64,000 nt of DNA from Arthrobacter sp. QXT-31. Its GTDB lineage: Bacteria; Actinomycetota; Actinomycetes; Actinomycetales; Micrococcaceae. This document shows, piece by piece, positions 26,033 through 34,528 of this stretch (positions are counted from its first letter, which is position 1; each line of letters begins with the position of its first letter). Both the position numbers and the translations under genes were made by a program. The stretch covers positions 3,782,001 to 3,846,000 of the forward strand of contig NZ_CP019304.1 in assembly GCF_001969265.1 (NCBI RefSeq). The letters are read 5' to 3'. The notes below the pieces were generated by a model. It did no database searches and was not told the origin of the DNA. It was given only the letters and a program-made list of their open reading frames with translations.

Positions 26033-27379
26033 GTGACTGCCGAACCGACAGCGGCGGATCCCGCAAAAACATCGCTGTGGCGGGACCGCAACTTCACCAC
26101 TTTCTGGGCCGGACAGGCTCTGGGCCAGTTCGGTGCGCAGCTGGGACAGCTGGCGTTCCCCGTCCTGGCCGTCACCCTGCTCCACGCCTCCGAATTCGAG
26201 GTGGGCATGCTGAACGCCGCAGGTCTGGCCGCGTTCCTGGCTGTCGGGCTGCCGGCCGGGGCCTGGGTGGACCGCTGGCTGAAACGCAGGACCATGATCA
26301 CCGCGGACCTGCTGCGGATGGCCGCGATGGCCGTGGTGCCTCTCCTGTGGTGGAGCGGCAGCCTGGAAATCTGGCACCTGTATGCCGTGGCGGCGATCGT
26401 GGGGACGGCCACGGTGTTCTTCGACGTCGCCTACCAGAGCTACGTTCCGGTCCTGGTGCCGTCCCCGCATGTGCGGGAGGCCAACTCAAAGCTTGAGGCG
26501 ACGGCCCAGATAGCGCGCATCGGCGGACCCGCTGCCGGTGGCGGGCTGCTCGCGGTCGTGTCGGCTCCCGTGCTGTTCGTGGGGGAAGCCGCAGGTTACC
26601 TGCTCTCCGCAGTCTTCCTGGCCCGCACCCGCGACTGGGAGGTGCGGGTGCCGGCGGCCGCGCGGCGCCCCCTTCCGGTCGAAATCCGGGAGGGGCTCTC
26701 CTTTGTTGTCCGTCACCCGCTCATCAGCCGCATCGCGGCCTGCACCGGCGGGATGAACTTTTCCGGCATGCTGATTTATACGCTGATGCCGGTGCTGGTG
26801 CTGCGAAACCTCGGGCTGGGGCCCCAGGGCATGGGGCTGATCATGACTGTGGGCGCCGTCGGTGGGCTGCTGGGCGCCGTCATGGCACCACGCGTCGCCG
26901 CCCGGATCGGCGAGGGCACGGCGATCCCTGTCTGTGCCGTGGTCAGCTCGGTCTTTCTGCTGCTGATACCGCTCGCAGGGATGGTTTCTAAGCCCGCCGC
27001 CTCACTGGTGCTGCTGTTGGTCTCCGAACTCGGGTTCGGCTTCAGCGTCCTGGTTTACAACGTCCTGCAGCTCACCATGCGCCAGCGGGTCTGCCCGCCA
27101 CGGCTGCTGGGCCGCATGAACGCGTCCATCCGGTTTGCGGTGTGGGGCGTGATGCCGCTTGCTGCCTTGGCTTCAGGCTACCTGGGCGGGCACCTTGGCC
27201 TGGTGCCCACCATGATGATCGGAGCGGCGGGCAGCCTGCTCGCCACCGCGCCGGTCCTGTTCTCGCCCCTGCGCACGATGCGCACCCTTCCGGACGAAGT
27301 GCTTCCGGATGAGGTGCGGGAGGACGAACTGCTGGAGGACGAGGCGCCGGAAGAAGGCGCGGCCGGCGGCAGGGGATAG
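26033..27379 (+). CDS. MFS transporter (drug-efflux type)
   Basis: A 448-residue major facilitator protein with about 12 membrane segments, resembling the TetV/Tap-like (MFS_3) exporters. It starts FTTFWAGQALGQFGAQLGQLAFPVLA. The loop 2-3 region reads GAWVDRWLKRRTMITADLLRM near residue 75. The C-terminus is an acidic tail (Glu/Asp-rich, about residues 420-448). The start is GTG at 26033. It is divergent from the ArsR-type regulator with the palindromic operator between them, which suggests substrate-induced expression. The exported compound is unknown. Confidence 0.88.
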   Translation: MTAEPTAADPAKTSLWRDRNFTTFWAGQALGQFGAQLGQLAFPVLAVTLLHASEFEVGMLNAAGLAAFLAVGLPAGAWVDRWLKRRTMITADLLRMAAMAVVPLLWWSGSLEIWHLYAVAAIVGTATVFFDVAYQSYVPVLVPSPHVREANSKLEATAQIARIGGPAAGGGLLAVVSAPVLFVGEAAGYLLSAVFLARTRDWEVRVPAAARRPLPVEIREGLSFVVRHPLISRIAACTGGMNFSGMLIYTLMPVLVLRNLGLGPQGMGLIMTVGAVGGLLGAVMAPRVAARIGEGTAIPVCAVVSSVFLLLIPLAGMVSKPAASLVLLLVSELGFGFSVLVYNVLQLTMRQRVCPPRLLGRMNASIRFAVWGVMPLAALASGYLGGHLGLVPTMMIGAAGSLLATAPVLFSPLRTMRTLPDEVLPDEVREDELLEDEAPEEGAAGGRG

Positions 27380-27391
27380 GCGCGGCTGCTG

Positions 27392-27649
27392 TCAGCCGGT
27401 TCCCGGCGGCGTCCGCCGTGCACCCCGCCGCGGAGGTGCCGGGGGCACCTGCTTGGCGGCCACCACCAGATCAAGGGGAATGCCGACGTCGGACCTCCGG
27501 GTCCGCACGGTGCATTCAGTTTCGCCGCACGCAAGGAGGTCTCCCAGCGCATCCGTAAAGCCGCCGTCGATCCTGTAGCGCACCACAACGCGCGTTCCGG
27601 CAGGGGCGGTGGCCAGGAACTCCCGGGGCGTTGGTGTTGTGGGACTCAC
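27392..27649 (-). CDS. Stand-alone SH3-like domain related to the N-terminus of Rv0428c-type acetyltransferases
   Basis: An 85-residue protein. The stretch GTRVVVRYRIDGGFTDALG, then C-x-C-type CTVRTRR and LDLVVAAKQVPP, matches what I recall as the N-terminal domain of actinobacterial GNAT proteins of the Rv0428c/Cg3035 family. Here the acetyltransferase part is absent and the protein ends in a Pro/Arg-rich tail. The start is the GTG at 27649, 6 nt after TACGAT (minus strand); the frame can be read to 27796 but that part is divergent promoter DNA for fdxA. Confidence 0.6.
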   Translation of the reverse strand: MSPTTPTPREFLATAPAGTRVVVRYRIDGGFTDALGDLLACGETECTVRTRRSDVGIPLDLVVAAKQVPPAPPRRGARRTPPGTG

Positions 27650-27655
27650 CGGTCC

Positions 27656-27661
27656 ATCGTA
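27656..27661 (-). promoter_or_regulatory. -10 (TACGAT) of the SH3-like gene, leaderless-type
   Basis: TACGAT on the minus strand is followed by 6 nt (GGACCG) and then the GTG start. Confidence 0.45.
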
Positions 27662-27801
27662 TGACCTGCCCGGAGTATGACGCGCCGCTTCGTTGGCGGT
27701 ACAGGTGTGGGAGATAATAGGCTCTGATAAGGACAGCCCGGCATGCAGGCCGGATGCAGCACCGGCCAGTCGCCGGGAATCAACGTGGAGAGGCAAGGGA
27801 C

Positions 27802-28128
27802 GTGACGTACGTAATCGCGCAGCCGTGTGTGGATGTTAAGGACAAGGCATGCATTGAGGAGTGCCCGGTCGATTGCATCTACGAAGGCGAACGCTCCCTC
27901 TATATCCATCCCGATGAGTGCGTCGACTGCGGTGCCTGCGAGCCCGTCTGCCCGGTGGAAGCCATCTACTACGAGGACGACACCCCCGAGGAATGGGCCG
28001 ACTACTACAAGGCAAACGTCGAGTTCTTTGACGACCTCGGCTCCCCGGGCGGAGCCGCCAAGGTGGGCAACACCGGCAAGGACCACCCGATGATTGCAGC
28101 GCTCCCGCCGCAGAACCAGGACCACTGA
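27802..28128 (+). CDS. fdxA: 7Fe ferredoxin ([3Fe-4S][4Fe-4S])
   Basis: A 108-residue electron carrier of the actinobacterial FdxA/FdxC type. The first cluster site is CVDVKDKACIEECPVDC, from Cys9, and the second is CVDCGACEPVCP, near residues 40-51. The acidic C-terminal half contains EEWADYYKANVEFFDDLGSPGGA, diagnostic of this group. The start is GTG at 27802; the frame extends to 27754 but without family sequence. A GAGAGGCAAGGGA purine stretch precedes it. dapC follows after 12 bp, a pairing also common in other actinobacteria. Confidence 0.93.
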   Translation: MTYVIAQPCVDVKDKACIEECPVDCIYEGERSLYIHPDECVDCGACEPVCPVEAIYYEDDTPEEWADYYKANVEFFDDLGSPGGAAKVGNTGKDHPMIAALPPQNQDH

Positions 28129-28140
28129 GGCGGACCTTTC

Positions 28141-29280
28141 GTGACTACAGCTGTGCGCAGTTTCGGCCTGAGCCTGCCCGACTATCCGTGGGAAGCGATG
28201 GCGCCGTACCTCGCCAAAGCGGCTGAGCACCCCGGCGGCGCGGTCAACCTGTCCATCGGCACGCCCGTGGACCCCACCCCGCCGGTCATCCAGGACGCCC
28301 TGAAGGCAGCCGCGGACGCGCCGGGCTACCCCACCGTCCACGGCACGCCGGCGCTCCGTGAGGCCATCGCCGCATGGTTCGCGCGCCGCCGCGGCGTGGA
28401 AGGGCTCGACCCCCGCGCCGTCATGCCGACCGTGGGTTCCAAGGAACTCGTGGCGTGGCTGCCGTTCCTGCTCGGCCTCAAGCCTGGCGACGTCGTTGTG
28501 CGGCCCACGGTGGCCTACCCGACCTACGACATCGGGGCCACATTCGCCGGTGCCACGGCAGTGGCAGCCGACGACCTGGACGAGCTGGACGCAGCCACCC
28601 GGGCTCGGGTCCGTTTGGTCTGGGTCAACTCCCCGGGCAACCCCACCGGCAGCGTCCGGGACGCCGCGTCACTGAAGAAGATCGTGGACCAGGCCCGTGA
28701 AATCGGTGCGGTGGTGGCCTCCGACGAATGCTATGCCGAGCTGGGCTGGGGGGAGTGGGACCTGCAGCGCGGAGGGCAGGCTGTTCCCAGCATCCTCGAT
28801 CCTCGCGTGGCCGGCCCGTCCCACGACGGGCTCCTTGCCGTGTACTCGCTGAGCAAGCAGTCCAATCTGGCCGGTTACCGGGCCGCTTTTGTTGCCGGTG
28901 ATGCCGCCCTCATGGCCAACCTCGTCAACAGCCGCAAGCACGCCGGCATGATCGTGCCGTACCCGGTGCAGGAAGCAATGCGCGTGGCCCTGGGCGACGA
29001 CGCACACGTCCTGGCGCAGAAGGACCTGTACCGCGGGCGCCGGGAGCGGCTCCTGCCCGCACTCGAGGCCTTCGGCCTGACGCTGCACGAGTCCGCCGCC
29101 GGCCTGTACCTGTGGTGCACGGCGGGCGAAGCCACGTGGGATACGGTGGCACGCCTCGCGGAGCGCGGGATCGTGGTGGGCCCGGGCGTGTTCTACGGCG
29201 ACGCCGGGCACGGCTACGTGCGTGTGGCCCTCACCGGCGCCGACGAACGGATCGACGCCGCGGTGGCCCGCCTGGCCTAG
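28141..29280 (+). CDS. dapC: Succinyldiaminopimelate transaminase
   Basis: Fold-type I PLP aminotransferase that transfers an amino group to N-succinyl-2-amino-6-ketopimelate in lysine/peptidoglycan synthesis. The 379-residue protein shows VNSPGNPTG (near residue 162), SDECYAELGWG (near 194), and the PLP lysine K239 in SLSKQSNLAGYRAAF, the sequence that separates actinobacterial DapC from general aspartate transaminases. The start is GTG at 28141. Its pathway partners dapD and dapE are in this window, about 4-6 kb away. Confidence 0.9.
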   Translation: MTTAVRSFGLSLPDYPWEAMAPYLAKAAEHPGGAVNLSIGTPVDPTPPVIQDALKAAADAPGYPTVHGTPALREAIAAWFARRRGVEGLDPRAVMPTVGSKELVAWLPFLLGLKPGDVVVRPTVAYPTYDIGATFAGATAVAADDLDELDAATRARVRLVWVNSPGNPTGSVRDAASLKKIVDQAREIGAVVASDECYAELGWGEWDLQRGGQAVPSILDPRVAGPSHDGLLAVYSLSKQSNLAGYRAAFVAGDAALMANLVNSRKHAGMIVPYPVQEAMRVALGDDAHVLAQKDLYRGRRERLLPALEAFGLTLHESAAGLYLWCTAGEATWDTVARLAERGIVVGPGVFYGDAGHGYVRVALTGADERIDAAVARLA

Positions 29281-29588
29281 CACCTTGCCCCACGGTTCCG
29301 GCGGTTCCGTGGCGCGCCGGCCCGCCAGGCCGCCGACTTTTGCGGCTCCGGACGCCGTAACAATGGTGTGACTCGCGCCACAACGGGCCCGTTTAAGGGA
29401 CAATCCGGCACTCCCGGATTAGTGGCAGCCCGCAAGTGGCGGTAGTTTTTAACTGACTATCAATGGTGGCTTTCTACAAGAAGGCAGCACGGCCGTTGGA
29501 CGTCCCGCCGTGCGGGATAGCCGCGCGGCTCACCTGATGTTGGATCAAGCTTTCTAGAGAGGCCAAGAGGCCTCATGAAGGGGACTCC
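29281..29588 (+). promoter_or_regulatory. Intergenic and leader region upstream of gltA
   Basis: This 308-bp gap contains no gene. A weak inverted repeat CCACGG/CCGTGG (29290-29312) may end dapC transcription. AATCCGG (29402-29408) and CCGGATT (29414-29420) form a 7-bp inverted repeat that could be an operator. Just before the gltA ribosome site, GAGGCC (29559-29564) pairs with GGCCTC (29569-29574) around AAGA. AAGGGGA precedes the gltA ATG. Confidence 0.4.
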
Positions 29589-30890
29589 ATGACTGAGACC
29601 ACCAGCGCAACTGAGACCACCAGTGCGATCTTGCGCCACGCAGGCGGCGAACTCGAACTCCCGCGCATCAAAGTTGTTGAGGGAAACGAAGGCTACGACG
29701 TTTCCAAGCTACTGAAGCAGACCGGCGCCGTTGCCTTCGACCCCGGCTTCATGAACACGGCCGCCACGACGTCGGCCATCACCTACATCGACGGCGACGC
29801 AGGCATCCTGCGGTACCGCGGTTACCCGATCGAGCAGCTTGCCCAGCACTCCAGCTTCCTGGAGGTTTCGTACCTGCTGATCTACGGCAACCTCCCGACC
29901 CCGACGGAACTGGACGAATTCGACCAGAAGATCCGCCGCCACACGCTGCTGCACGAGGAGCTCAAGGGCTTCTTCGGCGGCTTCCCCCGCGACGCGCACC
30001 CGATGCCCGTGCTGTCCTCGGCCGTGTCCGCGCTGTCCACCTTCTACCAGGACTCGCTGGACCCGTTCAACGACGAGCAGGTGGAGGTTTCCACCATCCG
30101 CCTGATGGCGAAGCTGCCGGTCATTGCGGCCTACGCGCACAAGAAGTCGATCGGGCAGCCGATGCTGTACCCGGACAACTCCATGAACCTCGTGGAGAAC
30201 TTCCTGCGCCTGAGCTTCGGCCTGCCGGCCGAGCAGTACGAGCTGGACCCGGTTGTGGTCAAGGCCCTGGACCTGCTCCTCATCCTGCACGCGGACCACG
30301 AGCAGAACTGCTCCACCTCCACGGTGCGCCTGGTGGGCTCCTCCAACGCCAACCTCTTCGCGTCCGTGTCCGCCGGCATCAACGCCCTGTTCGGCCCGGC
30401 CCACGGCGGCGCCAACGAGGCCGTCCTGAAGATGCTCCGCCAGATCCAGGCCGACGGCGTCAAGCCCGAGGACTACATGGAGAAGGTCAAGAACAAGGAA
30501 GACGGCGTCCGCCTCATGGGCTTCGGCCACCGGGTGTACAAGAACTACGACCCCCGGGCCAAGATCATCAAGGCAACCGCCCACGAGGTCCTCAGCAAGC
30601 TCGGCGGCCACGACGAGCTTCTGGACATCGCCATGCGCCTCGAGGAGAAGGCCCTCGGCGACGACTACTTCATCCAGCGCAAGCTGTACCCGAACGTGGA
30701 CTTCTACACCGGCCTGATCTACAAGGCCATGGGCTTCCCCGAGAAGATGTTCACCGTGCTGTTCGCCATCGGCCGGCTTCCCGGCTGGATTGCCCAGTGG
30801 CGCGAAATGATCAACGATCCCAACACCAAGATCGGCCGTCCGCGGCAGCTCTACACAGGAGAGCCCGAGCGGCAGTACCCCGCCCGCTAG
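29589..30890 (+). CDS. gltA: Type II citrate synthase
   Basis: Condenses acetyl-CoA and oxaloacetate at the entry of the TCA cycle. The 433-residue length matches hexameric type II (GltA) enzymes rather than the shorter type I. Catalytic regions: HADHEQNCSTSTVR (near residue 237), FGPAHGGANE with a catalytic His (near 276), GFGHRVYKNYDPRAK with the second His (near 316), and the Asp-containing NVDFYTGL (near 372). The N-terminus repeats TETTSA twice. It is monocistronic, with a terminator directly after it. Confidence 0.96.
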   Translation: MTETTSATETTSAILRHAGGELELPRIKVVEGNEGYDVSKLLKQTGAVAFDPGFMNTAATTSAITYIDGDAGILRYRGYPIEQLAQHSSFLEVSYLLIYGNLPTPTELDEFDQKIRRHTLLHEELKGFFGGFPRDAHPMPVLSSAVSALSTFYQDSLDPFNDEQVEVSTIRLMAKLPVIAAYAHKKSIGQPMLYPDNSMNLVENFLRLSFGLPAEQYELDPVVVKALDLLLILHADHEQNCSTSTVRLVGSSNANLFASVSAGINALFGPAHGGANEAVLKMLRQIQADGVKPEDYMEKVKNKEDGVRLMGFGHRVYKNYDPRAKIIKATAHEVLSKLGGHDELLDIAMRLEEKALGDDYFIQRKLYPNVDFYTGLIYKAMGFPEKMFTVLFAIGRLPGWIAQWREMINDPNTKIGRPRQLYTGEPERQYPAR

Positions 30891-30899
30891 CAGTTTCCA

Positions 30900-30948
30900 G
30901 ACGACGGCGGTCGTCCACCTTTCCGGTGGGCGGCCGCCGTCGTCTTTT
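30900..30948 (+). terminator. Rho-independent terminator after gltA
   Basis: GACGACGGCGG (30900-30910) pairs with CCGCCGTCGTC (30934-30944), with an inner TCCACC/GGTGGG stem, and TTTT follows. It starts 10 bp after the stop. Confidence 0.9.
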
Positions 30949-31011
30949 AAAGCACTTGCTCCCTCCGGAGCGCCGCCGCCTTCTCACCGCACAGCCGTGC
31001 TAGAAACAAGG

Positions 31012-31647
31012 GTGCCGAAAATCGTGGACGCCGCGCAGCGGCGGCAGGAGATCGTTGCCGCCGTGTGCACAATCATTGCCACGGACGGCCTGGAACGGGC
31101 CTCCCTGCGCGAGGTGGCAGACGAGGCAGGCCTCGCCGTGGGATCGGTCCGGCACTACTTCGACAGCAGTGATGACCTGCTGGCCTTCGCCTTCGCCGCC
31201 GTATCGGACCGGATCCTGGCGCGTCTCAACGCCGCGCTCACCGGGCTGGTGGCAGCCGCTGAAGCGGACCAGGGCCGGGCGGTATTAACACTGCTGGGCG
31301 AATTCCTGCCCCTGGACGAGGACCGTGCCCTGGACGCGTGCGCCTGGCTGGCCTTCCGGAACGCTGCGCGGATCCGGCCCTTCCTGGCTGCCGAGGCGGA
31401 TAGGAGCCACCGCGCGGTGGCCGCCGTCGTCGGCCAAGTGATCACCCGGCTTCTGGGCGAGGAGGCCGCCTCTGGAGGCGGTGCCGGGCCGCAGCTGGTG
31501 ACGGCGGCCGAACACCTGCTGGCCACCCTGGACGGGCTGGCCATGCACGCCCTGCTCCAGCCGGGCTGGATGTCCCCGGAAATGTGCCGGGACGTGCTCG
31601 AAACCCATATTGACGGACTCCGCAGGAGGGTCGGCGCCAGCCATTAA
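31012..31647 (+). CDS. TetR-family transcriptional regulator
   Basis: A 211-residue regulator with an N-terminal TetR HTH: RRQEIVAAVCTIIATDGLERASLREVADEAGLAVGSVRHYF, ending near residue 52. The C-terminal part resembles the BetI-like TetR_C_6 ligand domain. The start is the GTG at 31012, 5 nt after TAGAAA (31001-31006), again leaderless in form. The target is unknown. The neighbouring unknown gene downstream is on the same strand 89 bp away with its own likely -10 (TAGACT, 31667-31672). Confidence 0.85.
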   Translation: MPKIVDAAQRRQEIVAAVCTIIATDGLERASLREVADEAGLAVGSVRHYFDSSDDLLAFAFAAVSDRILARLNAALTGLVAAAEADQGRAVLTLLGEFLPLDEDRALDACAWLAFRNAARIRPFLAAEADRSHRAVAAVVGQVITRLLGEEAASGGGAGPQLVTAAEHLLATLDGLAMHALLQPGWMSPEMCRDVLETHIDGLRRRVGASH

Positions 31648-31736
31648 CGTCTCCGGTCCGGGGGAATAGACTGGGAGCCGGAGACGGGGTTGCCGGCAAA
31701 GACTGGGCGGGCATCAAGATGCAAGGAGGCATGCGC

Positions 31737-32348
31737 ATGCAGCACACGGGCGGTCCAGGCTGGGACATCACAATGGACACGTCAGGGCCCATGCTCATTG
31801 CCCTCTACATACGTGACGTTGCCGGGCTCGACGGCGCGGGTTTCCCGGCGCTGTCGCATGCCGCACCGAAGGTCCGCCACGTGGACCACGCCCACCTCAC
31901 GGCCGACGTCGGCGGCAAAAGCGCCCTGAAAACCGAGTGGGAAGCCTGGTGGGAGCAGCTCCTGAAGGCCCATCCGCAGATGTCCCCCGAACTGTCACCG
32001 CCAGGCTTCCGGGCCTTCGGCAACTCCCCGGCGCTGCGCAAGGTCCTGCAGGCCCACTTCGGCGCAGCCCTCACGTGGGCCCGGGAACGGCGCGCGGAGT
32101 ACGCCGAGCTGGAGGCCGAGCGGGTGGCCGCAGGCTCAGCACATCTGCTCGAGGACATCGTGGAGGACAGGCTCCTGGAGGTGGGCCGGGATTCCCGGGA
32201 CTTTGCGCTATCCATCATCGAGCTGCCGCTGGACGAGCAGCGGGCATGGTACCTGGAACCGGACAAGATCATCATGAGCCGCGAACTGCTGTCGCAGCCT
32301 GAGGTGTTCCGCAGCTACGTGCAGCCGGTTGTGGAGATGCTCGTCTAG
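31737..32348 (+). CDS. Conserved-looking hypothetical protein, no recognised domain
   Basis: I do not recognise this 203-residue protein. It is soluble, has no signal peptide, and is rich in Trp/Glu/Leu. Segments such as WEAWWEQLLKAHP (near residue 68) and an amphipathic helix ARERRAEYAELEAERVAA (near 117) suggest an all-helical C-terminal half, ending FRSYVQPVVEMLV. Codon bias is like the neighbours. Start choice: AAGGAGG at 31723-31729 gives 7-nt spacing to the ATG at 31737, while the in-frame ATGs at 31719 and 31731 are badly placed. Confidence 0.6.
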   Translation: MQHTGGPGWDITMDTSGPMLIALYIRDVAGLDGAGFPALSHAAPKVRHVDHAHLTADVGGKSALKTEWEAWWEQLLKAHPQMSPELSPPGFRAFGNSPALRKVLQAHFGAALTWARERRAEYAELEAERVAAGSAHLLEDIVEDRLLEVGRDSRDFALSIIELPLDEQRAWYLEPDKIIMSRELLSQPEVFRSYVQPVVEMLV

Positions 32349-32350
32349 CT

Positions 32351-32405
32351 GTTCAGGACCCGGGTGGTTCAGGCTCTGGCTGGTTCAGGGGCAGGCTGGT
32401 TCAGG
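32351..32405. repeat. Four-copy 16-bp tandem repeat between convergent genes
   Basis: GTTCAGG recurs at 32351, 32367, 32383 and 32399, exactly 16 bp apart, with degenerate GC-rich spacers (for example GGCTGGTTCAGG). The last copy supplies the TGA stop codon of the minus-strand lysozyme-like gene (TCA at 32401-32403). Confidence 0.75.
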
Positions 32406-33252
32406 ACCCTGCGGCGGCCAGCGTGATGGCCACCCCGCCGCCGGCGTCGGGAGCATCCTGCCACCCGTCGCGGGCTTTCCTGTCCCACCGCTTGTTGCCC
32501 ACGTCCACCCGTTCCACCGAAAGCTCCTTGGCGTTGGCCACTGCCCAGTGGGCCACGGACCAGGCATAGCTGTCGGCGACCTCGACCTTCACGGTCTGGC
32601 CGGTAGCCGCCGCGGGGATGTTGCCGTAGGCGGCTCCCAGTTCGCTGAGCAGGACGGCGGGGTCACCGGCGGCTTCGGGAGACCGGAGGGTGCAGTTCAG
32701 GGCTGCGGGCGTCTCACCCGTCAGCGCCGAGGCAAAAGCGCGTCCCATGCTTTCGTGCTCGGCGTATGCGGTGGGGTAGGCGGAGCGCTGGACCCGCTGT
32801 GCGGCATCGGTGATTTCAAGGGTGGCATAGCCGGGCACCTTCACGAGGGCGTCGTAGAAGGCGTTTGCGGCGTAGACGGGGTCCATGACCTGTTCCTGGG
32901 TGCCCCAGCCCTGCGACGGCCGCTGCTGGAAGAGCCCTCTGGAATCCGGGCCTGCAAGGTCTCCGTGGCTAATGTTCCGGAGCTTGGATTCCTGCATCGC
33001 GGTGGCCAGGGCTATGCTCGCTGCGCGCGGAGGAAGCCCGCGGCGCACTGAGACAGCGGTGATCAGCGCGGCGTTCGCTGCCTGGTCGGTGGCGAGCTGG
33101 GACCGCTGCGTGCCCACGGCGGCAGTGCATTCCTCGGTGATCAGCTTCTCGGAGCGCTGCACCAAGGTGGCTGCGGTATAGATGCCGCCGCCGACCAGGA
33201 CGAGGAAGAGGCCGATGATCACAGCCCGGCGCAGCCTGCGTCTGCGTGTCAC
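32401..33252 (-). CDS. Membrane-anchored lysozyme-like/transglycosylase-like protein
   Basis: A 283-residue protein with a basic N-terminus (TRRRRLRR), one membrane segment (about residues 9-30), and an exported region. In it, SVRRGLPPRAASIALATAMQESKLRNI, then SRGLFQQRPSQGWGT, resembles the lysozyme-like proteins of actinobacteria, with a Glu in the catalytic position of MQES. Cell-wall turnover is inferred; activity is not proven by motif alone. The start is GTG at 33252 (VTRRRR), chosen over the ATG at 33279 because the signal anchor then starts correctly. It lies downstream of dapD on the same strand. Confidence 0.65.
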   Translation of the reverse strand: MTRRRRLRRAVIIGLFLVLVGGGIYTAATLVQRSEKLITEECTAAVGTQRSQLATDQAANAALITAVSVRRGLPPRAASIALATAMQESKLRNISHGDLAGPDSRGLFQQRPSQGWGTQEQVMDPVYAANAFYDALVKVPGYATLEITDAAQRVQRSAYPTAYAEHESMGRAFASALTGETPAALNCTLRSPEAAGDPAVLLSELGAAYGNIPAAATGQTVKVEVADSYAWSVAHWAVANAKELSVERVDVGNKRWDRKARDGWQDAPDAGGGVAITLAAAGS

Positions 33253-33271
33253 GTGGTTACTCCAGCAATCT

Positions 33272-33301
33272 GCCGGCACGCCCGTGCAGGGGCGTGCCGG
33301 C
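33272..33301 (-). terminator. Perfect 12-bp hairpin after dapD
   Basis: GCCGGCACGCCC (33272-33283) pairs with GGGCGTGCCGGC (33290-33301) around GTGCAG. There is no T tract on either strand. It lies 38 bp beyond the dapD stop and just upstream of the lysozyme-like gene, so it may end or attenuate dapD transcription. Confidence 0.55.
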
Positions 33302-33338
33302 TATGTCCGGTCGGTTCGTCCGGTGGGTTCGCGTGCGG

Positions 33339-34367
33339 TCAGTTGGCGTGCAGGGCGTCGTTCAGCTCCACGGTCTGGCCCTTGCGGGGCAGGGCTTCGA
33401 CCTCACCGGTGGTGGAGTTGCGGCGGAAGAGCAGGTTCGGGACGCCGGACAGCTCCACGGCCTTGACGATCTTGCTGGTGTCCTCGCCGTCGGCGTCCTT
33501 GGGGCCGGCAATGCGCACGCGGGTGCCTGCCGTGACGTACAGCCCGGCCTCCACCACGGAGTCGTCCCCGATGCTGATGCCGACGCCGGAGTTGGCGCCC
33601 AGCAGGACCCGCTGGCCCAGGGACACCTTTTCCTTGCCTCCGCCGGAGAGCGTGCCCATGATCGAGGCGCCGCCGCCGACGTCGGTGCCGTCGCCGGCCA
33701 CCACGCCGGCGGAAATGCGGCCCTCAACCATGGAGGTGCCCAGGGTGCCGGCGTTGAAGTTCACGAAGCCTTCATGCATGACGGTGGTGCCTGCGGCGAG
33801 GTGGGCGCCCAGGCGCACCCGGTCGGCGTCGGCGATGCGCACGCCGGCGGGAACGACGTAGTCCACCATGCGGGGGAACTTGTCCACGCCGTAGACGGTG
33901 ACAGCGCCGCGCTTGCGCAGCTTGGCGCGGGTCAGCTCGAACCCGTCCACGGCGCAGGGGCCGAAGTTGGTCCAGACGACGTTCGGGAGCTTGGCGAAGA
34001 TGCCGTCCAGGTTGATGCTGTTGGGCTGGACCAGGCGGTGCGAGAGCAGGTGCAGGCGCAGGTAGGCGTCGGCGGTGTCGGCCGGGGCCTCGTCCAGGTT
34101 GATCTGGACAAACACCACCTTCTGTTCGGTGCCGCGGTCGGCGTCGGTGCCGGCAGCCGCGATGTCCGTCAGGGTTTCATCGGCGTTTTCCACGGCGCGG
34201 AGGCTTTCGGCGGCCACACCCAGGGCGGGGGCGGGGAACCATGCGTCCAGTACAGTGGCTTCGCCGTTCCGCGTGGCGATGGTGGCTACGCCGAAGCCAT
34301 AAGCCGAACGGGATTCGTCGGACAGTGTCTGGGCAGCGGGCACGGCGGAAGAAGCGGTTTCAGTCAT
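33339..34367 (-). CDS. dapD: 2,3,4,5-tetrahydropyridine-2,6-dicarboxylate N-succinyltransferase
   Basis: DapD succinylates tetrahydrodipicolinate, the step before DapC. The 342-residue protein is of the actinobacterial type. The N-terminal domain is followed by left-handed beta-helix hexapeptide repeats from about residue 180 ([27 protein letters not shown]) to about 280 ([16 protein letters not shown]). The conserved [32 protein letters not shown] stretch, known in this family, lies in the middle. It is divergent from dapE, 161 bp apart, so both could share control. Confidence 0.95.
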   Translation of the reverse strand: MTETASSAVPAAQTLSDESRSAYGFGVATIATRNGEATVLDAWFPAPALGVAAESLRAVENADETLTDIAAAGTDADRGTEQKVVFVQINLDEAPADTADAYLRLHLLSHRLVQPNSINLDGIFAKLPNVVWTNFGPCAVDGFELTRAKLRKRGAVTVYGVDKFPRMVDYVVPAGVRIADADRVRLGAHLAAGTTVMHEGFVNFNAGTLGTSMVEGRISAGVVAGDGTDVGGGASIMGTLSGGGKEKVSLGQRVLLGANSGVGISIGDDSVVEAGLYVTAGTRVRIAGPKDADGEDTSKIVKAVELSGVPNLLFRRNSTTGEVEALPRKGQTVELNDALHAN

Positions 34368-34439
34368 GCGCCAAGTCTATCGAGACGACGTGGACGCACC
34401 GAAACCGGTATTCACCTCTCTGAACCGCATTTGTCGGCC

Positions 34440-34500
34440 TGCCGGGCGCCGGGCAGGCGCCGGGCGGGCGCCGGGCGGGCCGCCGGGTTGGTGCCCGGTG
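34440..34500. repeat. GC-rich low-complexity GCCGGGC repeats between dapD and dapE
   Basis: GCCGGGC-type heptamers recur with small variations over about 60 bp in the divergent dapD/dapE promoter region. No longer unit or coding potential is visible. Confidence 0.6.
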
Positions 34501-34528
34501 GGGACCGGCGGGCGCGGGATACAGTGGG

